In this document: piece after piece, positions 27,145 to 35,724 of the stretch
How the letters are laid out: every line of letters begins with the position of its first letter
Position numbering within the stretch: the first letter of the stretch is position 1
From: Alloprevotella sp.
Lineage (GTDB): Bacteria > Bacteroidota > Bacteroidia > Bacteroidales > Muribaculaceae
DNA length: 64,000 nt
Reading direction: 5' to 3'
Assembly (NCBI GenBank): GCA_023663135.1
Contig: JAMPIE010000009.1
Location: 22,898 to 86,897, forward strand
Notes under the pieces: model-generated
What the model saw: the letters and a program-made list of their open reading frames with translations, nothing else
What the model was told of the DNA's origin: nothing
The model's database searches: none
Program-made: the position numbers and the translations under genes

Positions 27145-28950
27145 TTAGAGCGAGATGCGGTCGGTGAGGCCTGAGGGACGGAAGTTGACGAAATAAAGAT
27201 CGTCGTTGACATATCCCTTCACGTCGGTAGGATGGACAAATCTGAATGCGTTCTGTACGCCATGGTAGACAGGCGAGTCGGCCAGCCGGATGCCTTGGCG
27301 GAGGGTGGAGATAAGAAACATGCCGGTGTCAAAGCCGAGGAGCCCTTGGCGAGGAACGGCGGCAGCCATTGGAGTGCCATACCATCGCTCGAAGCTCTCC
27401 TCCACCTGCTTGGCCCATGGGTCGTCGGGGCTGGTGAAGAAGCGTGAGTATACGTAGGTGTTGACGGCGTGCATGTTGGCGAGTGTCTCGCCGCGGAAGG
27501 TGGTCCACTCGGGATAGCCGTAGAGCCTCACGGGGTCGAAGTCTGTCATCCCCTGTCGGAGCTCGATAAGGGAGGGGAGGATGCGATTGAGCTCGGCCTG
27601 GCTGGAGGTGTTGGGGATGAAGGCATATCGGCCGTCGCGGTCGAGGCCTGCGAGATGATCTGCGGTGAGGCTCCCGCTATATTTTATGGTCTGATAGTCA
27701 ATGCCGTGGCGCGAGAGGGAGGAGGTGAGAAGGTCGATGAAGCTCTGCTTGTCGCCCTTCCTCCCCTCGGGGATGAGTATCACGGGGGTGATGCCATCGT
27801 CGACTGCGTTGACTATGGCCTTGACGGCTGAGGCATACATGGCATCGTGGGGGATGGTGGCTTGGAAGAGCGAGGGGGTGGAGGCATAGCTTTGGTCGGC
27901 CACGACGAAGAGGTTCATGACGTCGATGCCATTGTCGGCGCCATACTTGGCCAGTCGGTCGAGATGGGCGGCATTGTCGGGGGCGATGATTACCTGGGCG
28001 CGCCCAAGGGCGGGCTGGCGCATTATGTCGGTGAGTGTGGCATCGGAGCCCTGAGTGTCATAGGCTTGGACATGAATGGGGCGCGATGAGTGGCGCATCG
28101 AGTCGACGGCTAAGAGGAAGCCCTTATACCATTCGGTCATGAGCTCGGCCTTGCGCGAGCGGCTCTCTTGGTCGAGCATGAAGGGGAGCACTACGGCGAT
28201 GTTTACCTCAGGACTCACAGCCTGCTGCACCGGGGCCTCACTAAGTGTCGGGGGAAGGATGGGGCGCGCCACGGGGACGGCCACCGTGTCGCGCGGCTGT
28301 GAGGGCGCGGACGGAACGGATGGGGCTGTTTGGGCAGATGCGGTGGCCACGGGGATGCGCAGTGTATCCCCTTCGCGGAGGATAGTTACGGTGGGATTGG
28401 CCTTCTCCAAGGCGGCTACGGAGATGCCGTTGGAGTGGGCAATGGAGTAGAAGGTCTCGCGAGCGCGGACGGTGTAGAGCTTATACTCTTCCTTGGGGGC
28501 TTGAGTTGCTGAGGCTTGAGGGGCTGTGGCAGGAGCCTGAGCGGCGGGGTCGGAGACAATGAGACGGTCGCCTTCTTTGATGCCGTTGCGTATGCCGGGG
28601 TTCCATGCCTCGAGCTGTGAGGGGGTGAGGCCATAGGCGTGGCTGATGCCATAGATGGTCTCGCGCTTCTTGACGATGTGAATCTCGGGCGATGGTGCAT
28701 CGATGGGGAAAAGGAGGCGCTGGAAAGCTTTGAGACCGTTTTCGGCCACGTCGGGGTTGTGCTCAAATAGCTCGGCCTTAGTGATGCCCAGCTCGCGGCA
28801 TATGGAGTAGACGGTCTGCTTGGGCTCCACGTCGTAGTAATGATACTGTCGGCCGGCGATGGTGGTCACCGGGAGGTCCTCGATACCCGCCCATGCCGAA
28901 AGGGCACATCCCACGAGGGCCACGAGGAGAAGTATGGTATGCTTAATCAT
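27145..28950 (-). CDS. LysM-repeat protein with periplasmic binding-protein domain
   Basis: About 601 residues. A signal peptide is followed by three LysM repeats (about residues 37-85, 93-135 and 155-200) with the family pattern (VEPKQTVYSICRELGI, KKRETIYGISHAYGL, RARETFYSIAHSNGI), which bind peptidoglycan. A Pro/Ala/Gln linker joins a type-1 periplasmic binding-protein-like domain (about 250-600; INIAVVLPFMLDQESRSRKAELMTEWYKGFLLAVDSM). Similar proteins are common in Bacteroidales, but their ligand is unknown. The ATG at 28950 is supported by a promoter box at 28975-28982; the longer start at 29007 would precede it. Confidence 0.85.
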   Translation of the reverse strand: MIKHTILLLVALVGCALSAWAGIEDLPVTTIAGRQYHYYDVEPKQTVYSICRELGITKAELFEHNPDVAENGLKAFQRLLFPIDAPSPEIHIVKKRETIYGISHAYGLTPSQLEAWNPGIRNGIKEGDRLIVSDPAAQAPATAPQASATQAPKEEYKLYTVRARETFYSIAHSNGISVAALEKANPTVTILREGDTLRIPVATASAQTAPSVPSAPSQPRDTVAVPVARPILPPTLSEAPVQQAVSPEVNIAVVLPFMLDQESRSRKAELMTEWYKGFLLAVDSMRHSSRPIHVQAYDTQGSDATLTDIMRQPALGRAQVIIAPDNAAHLDRLAKYGADNGIDVMNLFVVADQSYASTPSLFQATIPHDAMYASAVKAIVNAVDDGITPVILIPEGRKGDKQSFIDLLTSSLSRHGIDYQTIKYSGSLTADHLAGLDRDGRYAFIPNTSSQAELNRILPSLIELRQGMTDFDPVRLYGYPEWTTFRGETLANMHAVNTYVYSRFFTSPDDPWAKQVEESFERWYGTPMAAAVPRQGLLGFDTGMFLISTLRQGIRLADSPVYHGVQNAFRFVHPTDVKGYVNDDLYFVNFRPSGLTDRISL

Positions 28951-28974
28951 GAGGCTCTGGTTATATTGCGGCTG

Positions 28975-28982
28975 CAAATATA
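28975..28982 (-). promoter_or_regulatory. Promoter -7 box of the LysM operon
   Basis: The minus strand reads TATATTTG. It begins transcription near 28968 and sits between the priA stop and the LysM start. Confidence 0.6.
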
Positions 28983-29013
28983 GCAAAATCTCGCGACATA
29001 GCCCCATATAATA

Positions 29014-31515
29014 TTACATGGGGTCTACGTCATAGTAGATGAAGGCGCGACGGATGGGCTCATATCGAGCCTCGGCCAGGCGGCGATGGATGGCCATGAG
29101 GAGCTCGCGGACACGGCTCACCGGGGCATCAGGCTCAATCTTGAGCATCAGGCGACGGATGAAATAATTCTGGACGCGGCCTATGGGCGGCGCATCGGGG
29201 CCGGTGACACGCTGGGGGGAAAAGACGGCGCGGAGGTGCTCGCCATAGGTGTCGGCTAAGGCGTCGGCAGCCACTCTCTCGCGATGCTTGATGTAGATGT
29301 AGACCAGGCGGGCGAAGGGCGGATAGCGAAACTGGCGGCGCTCTTCTATCTCGCGGTCGTAGAAGGCGCGATAGTCGTGGGCTGAAAGGAGGGGGAAGAT
29401 GGGGTTGTCGGGGCGACGCGTCTGGATCAGTACAGAGGCGGCCGGGGAGCCCGGACGCCGACCGGCTCGACCGGCCACTTGCTCGAGCATGGCATAGGAG
29501 CGCTCGGTGGCTCGGAAGTCGGGGGCTGAGAGCATGGCATCGGCATTGGCCACGACAACGGTGTTGACGCCGCCAAAGTCGAGTCCTTTGGTAACCATCT
29601 GGGTGCCGATGAGGATGCGCGCTTTACCGGATGAAAACTCGTCGATGAGCTTCTGGTGGGAGTCTTTGGCGCGGGTGGAGTCGAGGTCCATGCGTGCAAT
29701 CTTCACGTCGGGGAAGATGGTGTCGGCCTCATCCTCGACGCGCTCGGTGCCATAGCCCACCACCTCTACCGAGCCGGGGGTCTTGCAGGCGGGACAGACG
29801 GAGGGGAGGGGATAACGGGCTCCGCAGTAGTGACACACGAGGCTGTTGAGAGCGCGATGGTAGGTGAGGCTCACGTCGCAGTTGTCGCATTTAGGGGTCC
29901 AGGCACATTGCTTGCAGACGGCCATGGGGGCAAATCCACGGCGGTTGAGGAAGATGATGGCCTGTCCCTTGGCGTTGAGGGCATCTCTGACGGCCTGAGT
30001 GGCTCGGGCAGAGAAGATGCCGTGGAGCTCCCCTTTGAGGCGGGCACGAGTGAGGTCAATGGTCTCTATGCTGGGTAGCACGGCCTCGCCATATCGCTCC
30101 TTGAGCTCCACGAGGCTATACTTGCCGCTGAGGGCTTTATAATAGGTGTCGATGGCCGGAGTGGCACTCCCCAGGAGGGTCTTGGCTCCATGCATGCGGG
30201 CCAGGACGGTGGCGGTGTCGCGGGCGTTGTAGCGTGGAGCGGGGTCTTGCTGCTTGTAGCTGGAGTCATGCTCTTCGTCGACTATCACGAGTCCCAGACG
30301 GGAGTAGGGGAGGAAGAGAGATGAGCGTGCACCGATGACTATGAGCGGCTCGGATGATGTGAGGAGGCGGCGCCATATCTCTACGCGTTCATTATCAGAA
30401 AACTTGGAGTGATAGACGATTACCTTGTCGCCAAAGACTCTTTGGAGGCGCTCGGTGAGCTGGGTGGTGAGGGCTATCTCCGGGACAAGCATCAAGGCCT
30501 GGCGCCCTTGGCGCATGACATAGTCCATCAGGTGGATGTAGAGCTCGGTCTTGCCCGAGGAGGTGACTCCATGGAGGAGGGTGATCTCGCGCCCTTCCAT
30601 CCACGACTGATGGAGCTCCTTGAGTGCCTGAGATTGGGCAGGGCTAAGGGTGGGCAGTTTGCCGGTGGCCCGTCCTTCATAGGTGAAGCGGCTTACGGTC
30701 TTGCGATAAGTCTCCACGAGCCCCTTCTTCTCAAGTGCTGAGATGATGGGGGCGGTGACGTCGGCGCGCTCCATGAGCTCGGCGCGGGTCACCTCCTTGG
30801 GCGCGGTGTCGCGCCTCATGGCTCCGCTCATCTCAATGAGGGCGAGCATGGCTTTCTCTTGTCGCGGGGCTCCCTTGACGGCGTCGAAGATGCGCGTCAG
30901 AGAGTCAGGCGAGCTCTTGGCCTCGTCGGCAATGGCCTGCGCGAGCCTCACGCATGAGATATGCTTGGCCTTGAAGCGTTCCACCACCTTTTCGGCCACG
31001 GTGACAGCCCTTTTGTCGATGAGCGACGACAGGATACGCTGGAGGCTCTTCAGTCCGGTGGCTTTCTCGAGGTCGGCCATGGTGATATGTTTCCCGGCAT
31101 GGTCGAGGGCCTGAATCACCGTAACCTCATTACGCGTCAAGGGGCAGTGAGAGTCCTCCTCCCAGTCGGAGTCGAGCTCGATGAAGGTCTCGCTCTCGAG
31201 CTTGAGACCGGCCGGGAGGGCCGCTTTCATCACGTCGCCCGGGGCACAGAAGTAATAGTCGGCCACCCACTGCCATAGTTTGAGTTGATTGCGGCGCAGG
31301 ATGGGCTCATCGTCAAGGATGGCATCAATATCCTTCGTATCCACCCCCGCGGGCTGAGGGACGCCGAGGGCGGCCACGATGCCGGTCAAGAGTTTTTTCT
31401 TGCCAAAGGGCACGGTGACTCGATGACCCTCGCGGATGGCTGAGACCATCTCGTCGGGCACATGATAAGTGAAGGCTCCGGGCAGGGGCAGGGGGAGGAT
31501 TACTTCGGCAAACAT
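29014..31515 (-). CDS. priA: Primosomal protein N' (PriA helicase)
   Basis: Superfamily 2 helicase that restarts stalled replication forks by loading the replisome. It has 833 residues. The N-terminal 3'-binding domain begins AEVILPLPLPGAFTYHVPDEM. Walker A is GVTSSGKTELY (about residue 315) and the DEAH-type box is IVDEEHDSSYKQ. The zinc-binding cysteine cluster CKQCAWTPKCDNC...CHYCG...CPACK is near 540-590, followed by GTQMVTKGLDF and QVAGRAGR. It overlaps the tyrA stop by one base, making it the terminal gene of the aromatic amino-acid operon. Confidence 0.97.
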   Translation of the reverse strand: MFAEVILPLPLPGAFTYHVPDEMVSAIREGHRVTVPFGKKKLLTGIVAALGVPQPAGVDTKDIDAILDDEPILRRNQLKLWQWVADYYFCAPGDVMKAALPAGLKLESETFIELDSDWEEDSHCPLTRNEVTVIQALDHAGKHITMADLEKATGLKSLQRILSSLIDKRAVTVAEKVVERFKAKHISCVRLAQAIADEAKSSPDSLTRIFDAVKGAPRQEKAMLALIEMSGAMRRDTAPKEVTRAELMERADVTAPIISALEKKGLVETYRKTVSRFTYEGRATGKLPTLSPAQSQALKELHQSWMEGREITLLHGVTSSGKTELYIHLMDYVMRQGRQALMLVPEIALTTQLTERLQRVFGDKVIVYHSKFSDNERVEIWRRLLTSSEPLIVIGARSSLFLPYSRLGLVIVDEEHDSSYKQQDPAPRYNARDTATVLARMHGAKTLLGSATPAIDTYYKALSGKYSLVELKERYGEAVLPSIETIDLTRARLKGELHGIFSARATQAVRDALNAKGQAIIFLNRRGFAPMAVCKQCAWTPKCDNCDVSLTYHRALNSLVCHYCGARYPLPSVCPACKTPGSVEVVGYGTERVEDEADTIFPDVKIARMDLDSTRAKDSHQKLIDEFSSGKARILIGTQMVTKGLDFGGVNTVVVANADAMLSAPDFRATERSYAMLEQVAGRAGRRPGSPAASVLIQTRRPDNPIFPLLSAHDYRAFYDREIEERRQFRYPPFARLVYIYIKHRERVAADALADTYGEHLRAVFSPQRVTGPDAPPIGRVQNYFIRRLMLKIEPDAPVSRVRELLMAIHRRLAEARYEPIRRAFIYYDVDPM

Positions 31516-32288
31516 CAGTTGAGGTTTTGACGCACTCGGTCGAGATAGGCCTTCATACGCGAGGTGTCGCGCGAGGCCACGATGTCTTGGAGCTCGGCCA
31601 GCTGCTCGCGGATGAGGCGGAGCTGGTCGGGGGTGTTGGGGTTGAAGAGGATCTCGCTCAGGAGATAATCATCCTCGCTCATCAATCCCCGGGCAATTTT
31701 CATGTGGCGCTTGAAGGTGGTGCCGGGGGCATCTTGATGTTTCATCACTCCGGCAAAGACCAGGGTGGAGGCAAAGGGGATAGAGAGGGAGTAGGCGATG
31801 GTCTCGTCATGCTCCTTGAAGGAATATTGCTCCACGTGGAGGCCCAAGCGGCGATAGATGTCGAGGAAGAACAGGCGCGCCATGTGGTCCCCCTCGGTGA
31901 TGACGATGGCATTCTCATCGGCCAGGTTGGAGAGCGAGGCAAAGGTGGGGCCAAACATGGGGTGGGTCGACACAAAGCGATGGCCTGAGGAGGCATAAAA
32001 CTCGGGCAAGCCGGTCTTTACTGAGGCAATGTCGCTGAGGATTGCGTCGGGGCCTAAGTGGGGGAGGACGGCACGGAAGGCGTCGAGCGTATACTTCACT
32101 GTGGCGGCGTTGATTACCAGCTCGGGGTCGAAGGCGTCTACCTCGTCGAGGGTGGTAAATCGGCGGCAGTTGTAGGTGAAGCGTAGGCGTTTAGGGTCGG
32201 GGTCGTAGACGGCCACGTCATGCTCAAAGGAGAGAAGGTCGGTGAAGAATGAACCCATCTTGCCGGCCCCCAAGACAAGGATTCTCAT
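31515..32288 (-). CDS. tyrA: Prephenate dehydrogenase
   Basis: NAD-dependent oxidative decarboxylation of prephenate to 4-hydroxyphenylpyruvate, on the tyrosine branch. 257 residues with Rossmann start MRILVLGAGKMGSFFTDLL, ILSDIASVKTGLPEF and the catalytic-histidine region RFVSTHPMFGPTFASL. It is compact, without a fused chorismate mutase or ACT domain, because mutase activity is supplied by the upstream DAHPS fusion. It overlaps the preceding gene by 4 nt. Confidence 0.93.
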   Translation of the reverse strand: MRILVLGAGKMGSFFTDLLSFEHDVAVYDPDPKRLRFTYNCRRFTTLDEVDAFDPELVINAATVKYTLDAFRAVLPHLGPDAILSDIASVKTGLPEFYASSGHRFVSTHPMFGPTFASLSNLADENAIVITEGDHMARLFFLDIYRRLGLHVEQYSFKEHDETIAYSLSIPFASTLVFAGVMKHQDAPGTTFKRHMKIARGLMSEDDYLLSEILFNPNTPDQLRLIREQLAELQDIVASRDTSRMKAYLDRVRQNLN

Positions 32289-33364
32289 CGGCGGCGGTCG
32301 TTAAGTACATCGATTTGTTGGCGGACGCTCTCCTCGTGGATGGCCAGGAGGATGGTCTTAAGAAACTCCTCGCCCATCTCCATATCGGTGCCGAGCTTGA
32401 CACGGGTGCGGATCACGTCGTTGTATCTCTGGGCCTGGACCACGGGCATGCGATGCTCCTTCTTATACTGGCCTATCTCGCGCGACACTCTCATGCGCTT
32501 GGCCAGCACCTCCATCAGCTCATTGTCTATTTGGTCGATCTGCTGGCGCAGGAGGGTGAGGTTTTCGGTGGACTGGCGCGAGTCGCGGATGACTATGGTG
32601 TTAAGTATGAAGTTGAGTATCTCGGGGGTCACCTGCTGGGAGGCGTCGCTCCATGCCTTGTCGGGGTCGCAATGGCTCTCGATGATGAGGCCGTTAAAGC
32701 CCATGTCCATGGCCTGCTGCGACAGCGGGGCGATGAGCTCGCGCTTGCCGCCGATATGGGAGGGGTCGCAGATGATGGGGAGGGAGGGGTAGCGCAGGCG
32801 CAGCTCAATGGGGATGTGCCACTGGGGCATGTTGCGGTAGAGGTGCTTGCCATAGGTGGAGAAGCCGCGATGGATGGCGCCTATGCGGCGGATGCCGGCG
32901 TTGTAGATGCGCTGCATGGCTCCAATCCAGAGCTCAAGGTCGGGGTTGACGGGGTTTTTGACCAAAACGGGGATGTCTTTCCCGGCCTCGGCGAGGGTGT
33001 CGGCTATCTCTTGCATGGCAAAGGGATTGGCCGAGGTGCGCGCGCCAATCCAAAGAAGGTCTACGCCGGCCTCAAGGGCCTGCTCGACATGCTGGCGGGT
33101 GGCCACCTCGGTGGAGGTATACATGCCGGTCTCCTCTTTTACTTTTTTGAGCCACTCGAGGCCCGGGGCCCCTACCCCCTCAAAGCCTCCCGGCTTGGTG
33201 CGCGGCTTCCATATTCCGGCGCGGAAGATTTTAATGCCGTTGGCGGCCAGTTCGTGGGCGGTGCAGAGCACCTGTTCTTCGGTCTCTGCGCTGCAGGGGC
33301 CGGCGATGATGAGGGGATGGGAGGGATCGATGCCCTCAAATGTTATGGGCTGAAGGTCTTTCAT
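32285..33364 (-). CDS. DAHP synthase/chorismate mutase fusion
   Basis: 359 residues. The N-terminal ~260 residues are a DAHP synthase of the KDO8P-like (AroG-beta) type: LIIAGPCSAETEEQVLCTAHEL, FRAGIWKPRTKPGGFEGVG, IGARTSANPFAMQEIA and PIICDPSHIGGKRELIAPLSQQA. The C-terminal ~90 residues are an AroQ chorismate mutase (LTLLRQQIDQIDNELMEVLAKRMRVSREIGQYKKEH). It thus catalyses both the first shikimate step and the branch to prephenate. The mutase domain commonly gives feedback sensitivity to prephenate or chorismate. Overlaps with both neighbours indicate tight coupling. Confidence 0.95.
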   Translation of the reverse strand: MKDLQPITFEGIDPSHPLIIAGPCSAETEEQVLCTAHELAANGIKIFRAGIWKPRTKPGGFEGVGAPGLEWLKKVKEETGMYTSTEVATRQHVEQALEAGVDLLWIGARTSANPFAMQEIADTLAEAGKDIPVLVKNPVNPDLELWIGAMQRIYNAGIRRIGAIHRGFSTYGKHLYRNMPQWHIPIELRLRYPSLPIICDPSHIGGKRELIAPLSQQAMDMGFNGLIIESHCDPDKAWSDASQQVTPEILNFILNTIVIRDSRQSTENLTLLRQQIDQIDNELMEVLAKRMRVSREIGQYKKEHRMPVVQAQRYNDVIRTRVKLGTDMEMGEEFLKTILLAIHEESVRQQIDVLNDRRR

Positions 33365-34542
33365 GACTTTTGATAATTTTCTTTAATTCGTGTAAGAGCT
33401 TGCGACATCCTGTCCTCTGTGGCGCAGAGGGAGATGCGTATATATCGGTCGCCGTTGGAGCCGAAGATAAAGCCGGGTGTGATAAACACTCTCGAGCCGT
33501 AGAGCACTTCGTCGGCCAGGGCCTCGGAGGAGGGGGATGAGTCGGGGATGCGCCCCCAAAGGAAGAGGCCGCGCTGCGAGGGGGAGTAGGTGCATCCGAG
33601 GGCCTCCATAATCTGCTCGGCGATGAGGCGGCGTGAGGCATAAGTGGCATTGAGCGAGCTATACCAGTCGGGGCCGAGGGCGAGAGCCTCTACGGCGGCG
33701 CGTTGCATGGGGCGCCATTGCCCCGAGTCGATATTGCTCTTTACTTTGAGCACCCACTGGACAAAGGTGGGATTGGATGCGAGCATTCCCATGCGCCATC
33801 CGGCCATGTTGTGGCTCTTGGAGAGGGAGTTCATCTCAATGGCCACCTCCTTGGCTCCATCTACCTGAAGGATGCTCAGGGGCTCGGAGTTGAGAATGAA
33901 GCTATAGGGGTTGTCGTGGGCAATGACTATGCCATGACGGCGCCCAAAGTCTACGAGTCGCTTGAAGAGGTCGAGTGTGGCGGGTGTGCCGGTGGGCATA
34001 TGAGGATAGTTGACCCACATGAGCTTCACCCTCTCCAGAGGGAGTTGCTCAAGGGCGTCAAAGTCAGGTAGCCAACCATTCTCTTCCGTGAGGTCGTAGG
34101 AGATCACCTCGGCCTCGGCCAGGCGCGACACTGATGTGTAGGTGGGATAGCCGGGATTAGGCACCAAGACGGCATCGCCGGGATTGAGAAAGGCCAGGGA
34201 GATGTGGAGGATACCCTCCTTTGAGCCTATAAGGGGCTGTATCTCAGTGTCGGGGTTGAGCCCTACGCCATAGACTCGGCCATACCAGTCGGCATAGGCT
34301 CTTCGGAGATCGGCGATGCCCACATAAGGCTGGTAGGAGTGGGCATCGGGACGCCGGGCATCAGTTGTCAGTGCGTCGATCACCTCCGGGGCAGGCATCC
34401 TGTCGGGCCCGCCGATGCCGAGCGAGATTATATCCTTGCCCTGTGCGTTGAGAGCGGCCACCTCGCGGAGCTTGCGCGAGAAGTAATATTCCTTGACGGA
34501 GGCCACGCGCCGGGCCGGGGCTATTTCCTTAGAAGATTTCAT
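33361..34542 (-). CDS. Class I aminotransferase, aromatic-type
   Basis: A 393-residue fold-type I PLP enzyme. Visible are GIGGPDRMPAPEVIDAL, the substrate/PLP stretch IGSKEGILHISLAFLNPGDAVLVPNPGYPTY in outline, WVNYPHMPTGTPA, and the PLP-lysine segment EMNSLSKSHNMAGWRMGM. Position inside the pheA/tyrA operon suggests transamination of phenylpyruvate and hydroxyphenylpyruvate. It overlaps pheA by 14 nt and the DAHPS fusion by 4 nt. Aspartate or LL-diaminopimelate specificity cannot be excluded from sequence. Confidence 0.88.
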   Translation of the reverse strand: MKSSKEIAPARRVASVKEYYFSRKLREVAALNAQGKDIISLGIGGPDRMPAPEVIDALTTDARRPDAHSYQPYVGIADLRRAYADWYGRVYGVGLNPDTEIQPLIGSKEGILHISLAFLNPGDAVLVPNPGYPTYTSVSRLAEAEVISYDLTEENGWLPDFDALEQLPLERVKLMWVNYPHMPTGTPATLDLFKRLVDFGRRHGIVIAHDNPYSFILNSEPLSILQVDGAKEVAIEMNSLSKSHNMAGWRMGMLASNPTFVQWVLKVKSNIDSGQWRPMQRAAVEALALGPDWYSSLNATYASRRLIAEQIMEALGCTYSPSQRGLFLWGRIPDSSPSSEALADEVLYGSRVFITPGFIFGSNGDRYIRISLCATEDRMSQALTRIKENYQKS

Positions 34543-35383
34543 TGGTGCATGCTTTATATTCGCCTAAAGAGCGGAAGTCGTTGATGAGCGGGAGGATGGC
34601 GTCGATGGCCTGTCGGTAGCGCACGGCCGAGTCATAGGTCAGGTCGGCATAGAAGCGATATTCCCATTCGCGCCCAATGATGGGCATTGACTGTATCTTG
34701 GTGAGGCTGATGTCGTAGAAGGAGAGGATGGTGAGCACTTTGGAGAGCGACCCATTGGAGTGGGGGAGGGTGAAGACGATAGAGGCCTTGTTACACTCCT
34801 CGGGGCGAGGCCTGAGCTCGGGCGCCGCCAAGGGATCGGCCAGGATGAGGAAGCGTGTGAAATTGCGCTTATTGGTCTCGATGCCCCTCTCGAGGATGTC
34901 CAGGCCATAGAGCTGCGCGGCCAGCTCGCCGCAGACGGCCCCCATCGTCGGTCGTTGTCGGCCGGCGGCAATCTCGCGGGCTGTGCCGGCGGTGTCAAAG
35001 GTCTCGGTGAGGCGCAGGTTGGGGTGCTGACGGAGAAACACTTCACACTGCATCAGGGCCATAGGATGGCTCCCCACCTCATCAAGTGTGTCGATTGACT
35101 GGCCCGGCAGCGCGCAGAGCACATGACTGATGCGCATCTTAATCTCCCCCACGATGGTGTGTCCGCCCCGGCGGAGCAGCTCATGGTTCTGGAGCAGGGC
35201 GCCGGCGATGGTGTTCTCAATGGCCATAATGCCCACGAGCGACGCGTCGCGGTCAAGACGCTCCATCATCTGAGGGAAGGAGTCGCATTCGACGGTCTCA
35301 ATCTCCTCATTGCCGAAGTAGGCTCGAGCGGCGGCATCGTGGAAACATCCTGCCACGCCTTGTATGGTGACTTTACGGCTCAT
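34529..35383 (-). CDS. pheA: Prephenate dehydratase PheA
   Basis: Converts prephenate to phenylpyruvate, on the phenylalanine branch. 284 residues: the catalytic PDT domain (about 1-185: VTIQGVAGCFHDAAARAYFG, GIMAIENTIAGALLQNHELL and the catalytic threonine-phenylalanine in NKRNFTRFLIL) is followed by a C-terminal ACT domain (about 200-275: SIVFTLPHSNGSLSKVLTILSFYDISLTKIQSMPI), which normally binds Phe. It is the first structural gene of the operon. The ~260-nt leader upstream contains a Phe/Tyr-rich reading frame and a terminator, so transcription attenuation is expected in addition to Phe feedback on the enzyme. Confidence 0.95.
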   Translation of the reverse strand: MSRKVTIQGVAGCFHDAAARAYFGNEEIETVECDSFPQMMERLDRDASLVGIMAIENTIAGALLQNHELLRRGGHTIVGEIKMRISHVLCALPGQSIDTLDEVGSHPMALMQCEVFLRQHPNLRLTETFDTAGTAREIAAGRQRPTMGAVCGELAAQLYGLDILERGIETNKRNFTRFLILADPLAAPELRPRPEECNKASIVFTLPHSNGSLSKVLTILSFYDISLTKIQSMPIIGREWEYRFYADLTYDSAVRYRQAIDAILPLINDFRSLGEYKACTNEIF

Positions 35384-35414
35384 CTATGGAATTGGTGATA
35401 GGTTAATGATGGTC

Positions 35415-35457
35415 AAAAAAAGTTCCCGACTTCATCGATGGTGAGGCCGGGCAGCAG
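35415..35457 (-). terminator. pheA attenuator: intrinsic terminator with competing antiterminator arm
   Basis: On the minus strand, CCCGGCCTCA (35442-35451) pairs with TGAAGTCGGG (35425-35434; CCCGGC/GTCGGG plus TCA/TGA) around a 7-nt loop, then AACTTTTTTT (35415-35424). This is an intrinsic terminator 32 nt before the pheA ATG. CTGCTGCCCGGCCTC (35443-35457), which includes the 5' arm, can instead pair with GAGGCATCGGCAACAG (35522-35537) inside the leader frame: GAGGC/GCCTC plus 7 of 8 in GGCAACAG/CTGCTGCC. The two folds exclude each other. Confidence 0.88.
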
Positions 35458-35505
35458 ATTTATTTTTGTTGGAAACTCGTTAGTTATCAGTCTTGCGAGT
35501 GAGCG

Positions 35506-35595
35506 TCAAAAATGCACATATCTGTTGCCGATGCCTCTTCCTGCGTAATAGAAAAATGCGTCGGAGTAAAAATAATATGCATAAAATCGGGTCAT
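35506..35595 (-). CDS. Phe/Tyr-rich leader peptide of the pheA operon
   Basis: A 29-codon frame, ATG at 35595 and TGA at 35508-35506. It begins MTRFYAYYFYSDAFFYY, and 12 of its 29 residues are Phe (5) or Tyr (7). It starts about 47 nt after the predicted transcription start and ends 123 nt before pheA. The run of four aromatic codons (14-17) lies just before the antiterminator strand (codons 20-25). A ribosome stalled for charged tRNA-Phe or tRNA-Tyr would leave that strand free, while a ribosome reaching the stop codon would cover it and allow the terminator. This parallels the enterobacterial pheL arrangement. No protein function is expected. Confidence 0.85.
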   Translation of the reverse strand: MTRFYAYYFYSDAFFYYAGRGIGNRYVHF

Positions 35596-35648
35596 GCGTC
35601 AAGGGGGGGATAATTGGCTTCGGATGCCCGTTGCCGTCATTTCGTTTG

Positions 35649-35656
35649 CAAATGTA
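35649..35656 (-). promoter_or_regulatory. Promoter -7 box of the pheA operon leader
   Basis: The minus strand reads TACATTTG, a perfect TAnnTTTG, placing the start near 35642. That yields a 5' leader of about 260 nt before pheA, long enough for the leader peptide and attenuator. The -33 element is weak (TTTC-like). Confidence 0.7.
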
Positions 35657-35724
35657 GGCTTTTCCTTCCACATTTGAAAGAAAAAGCGAAAAAATCGCAT
35701 AAAATATTCGAAAACCGGGGTGGA

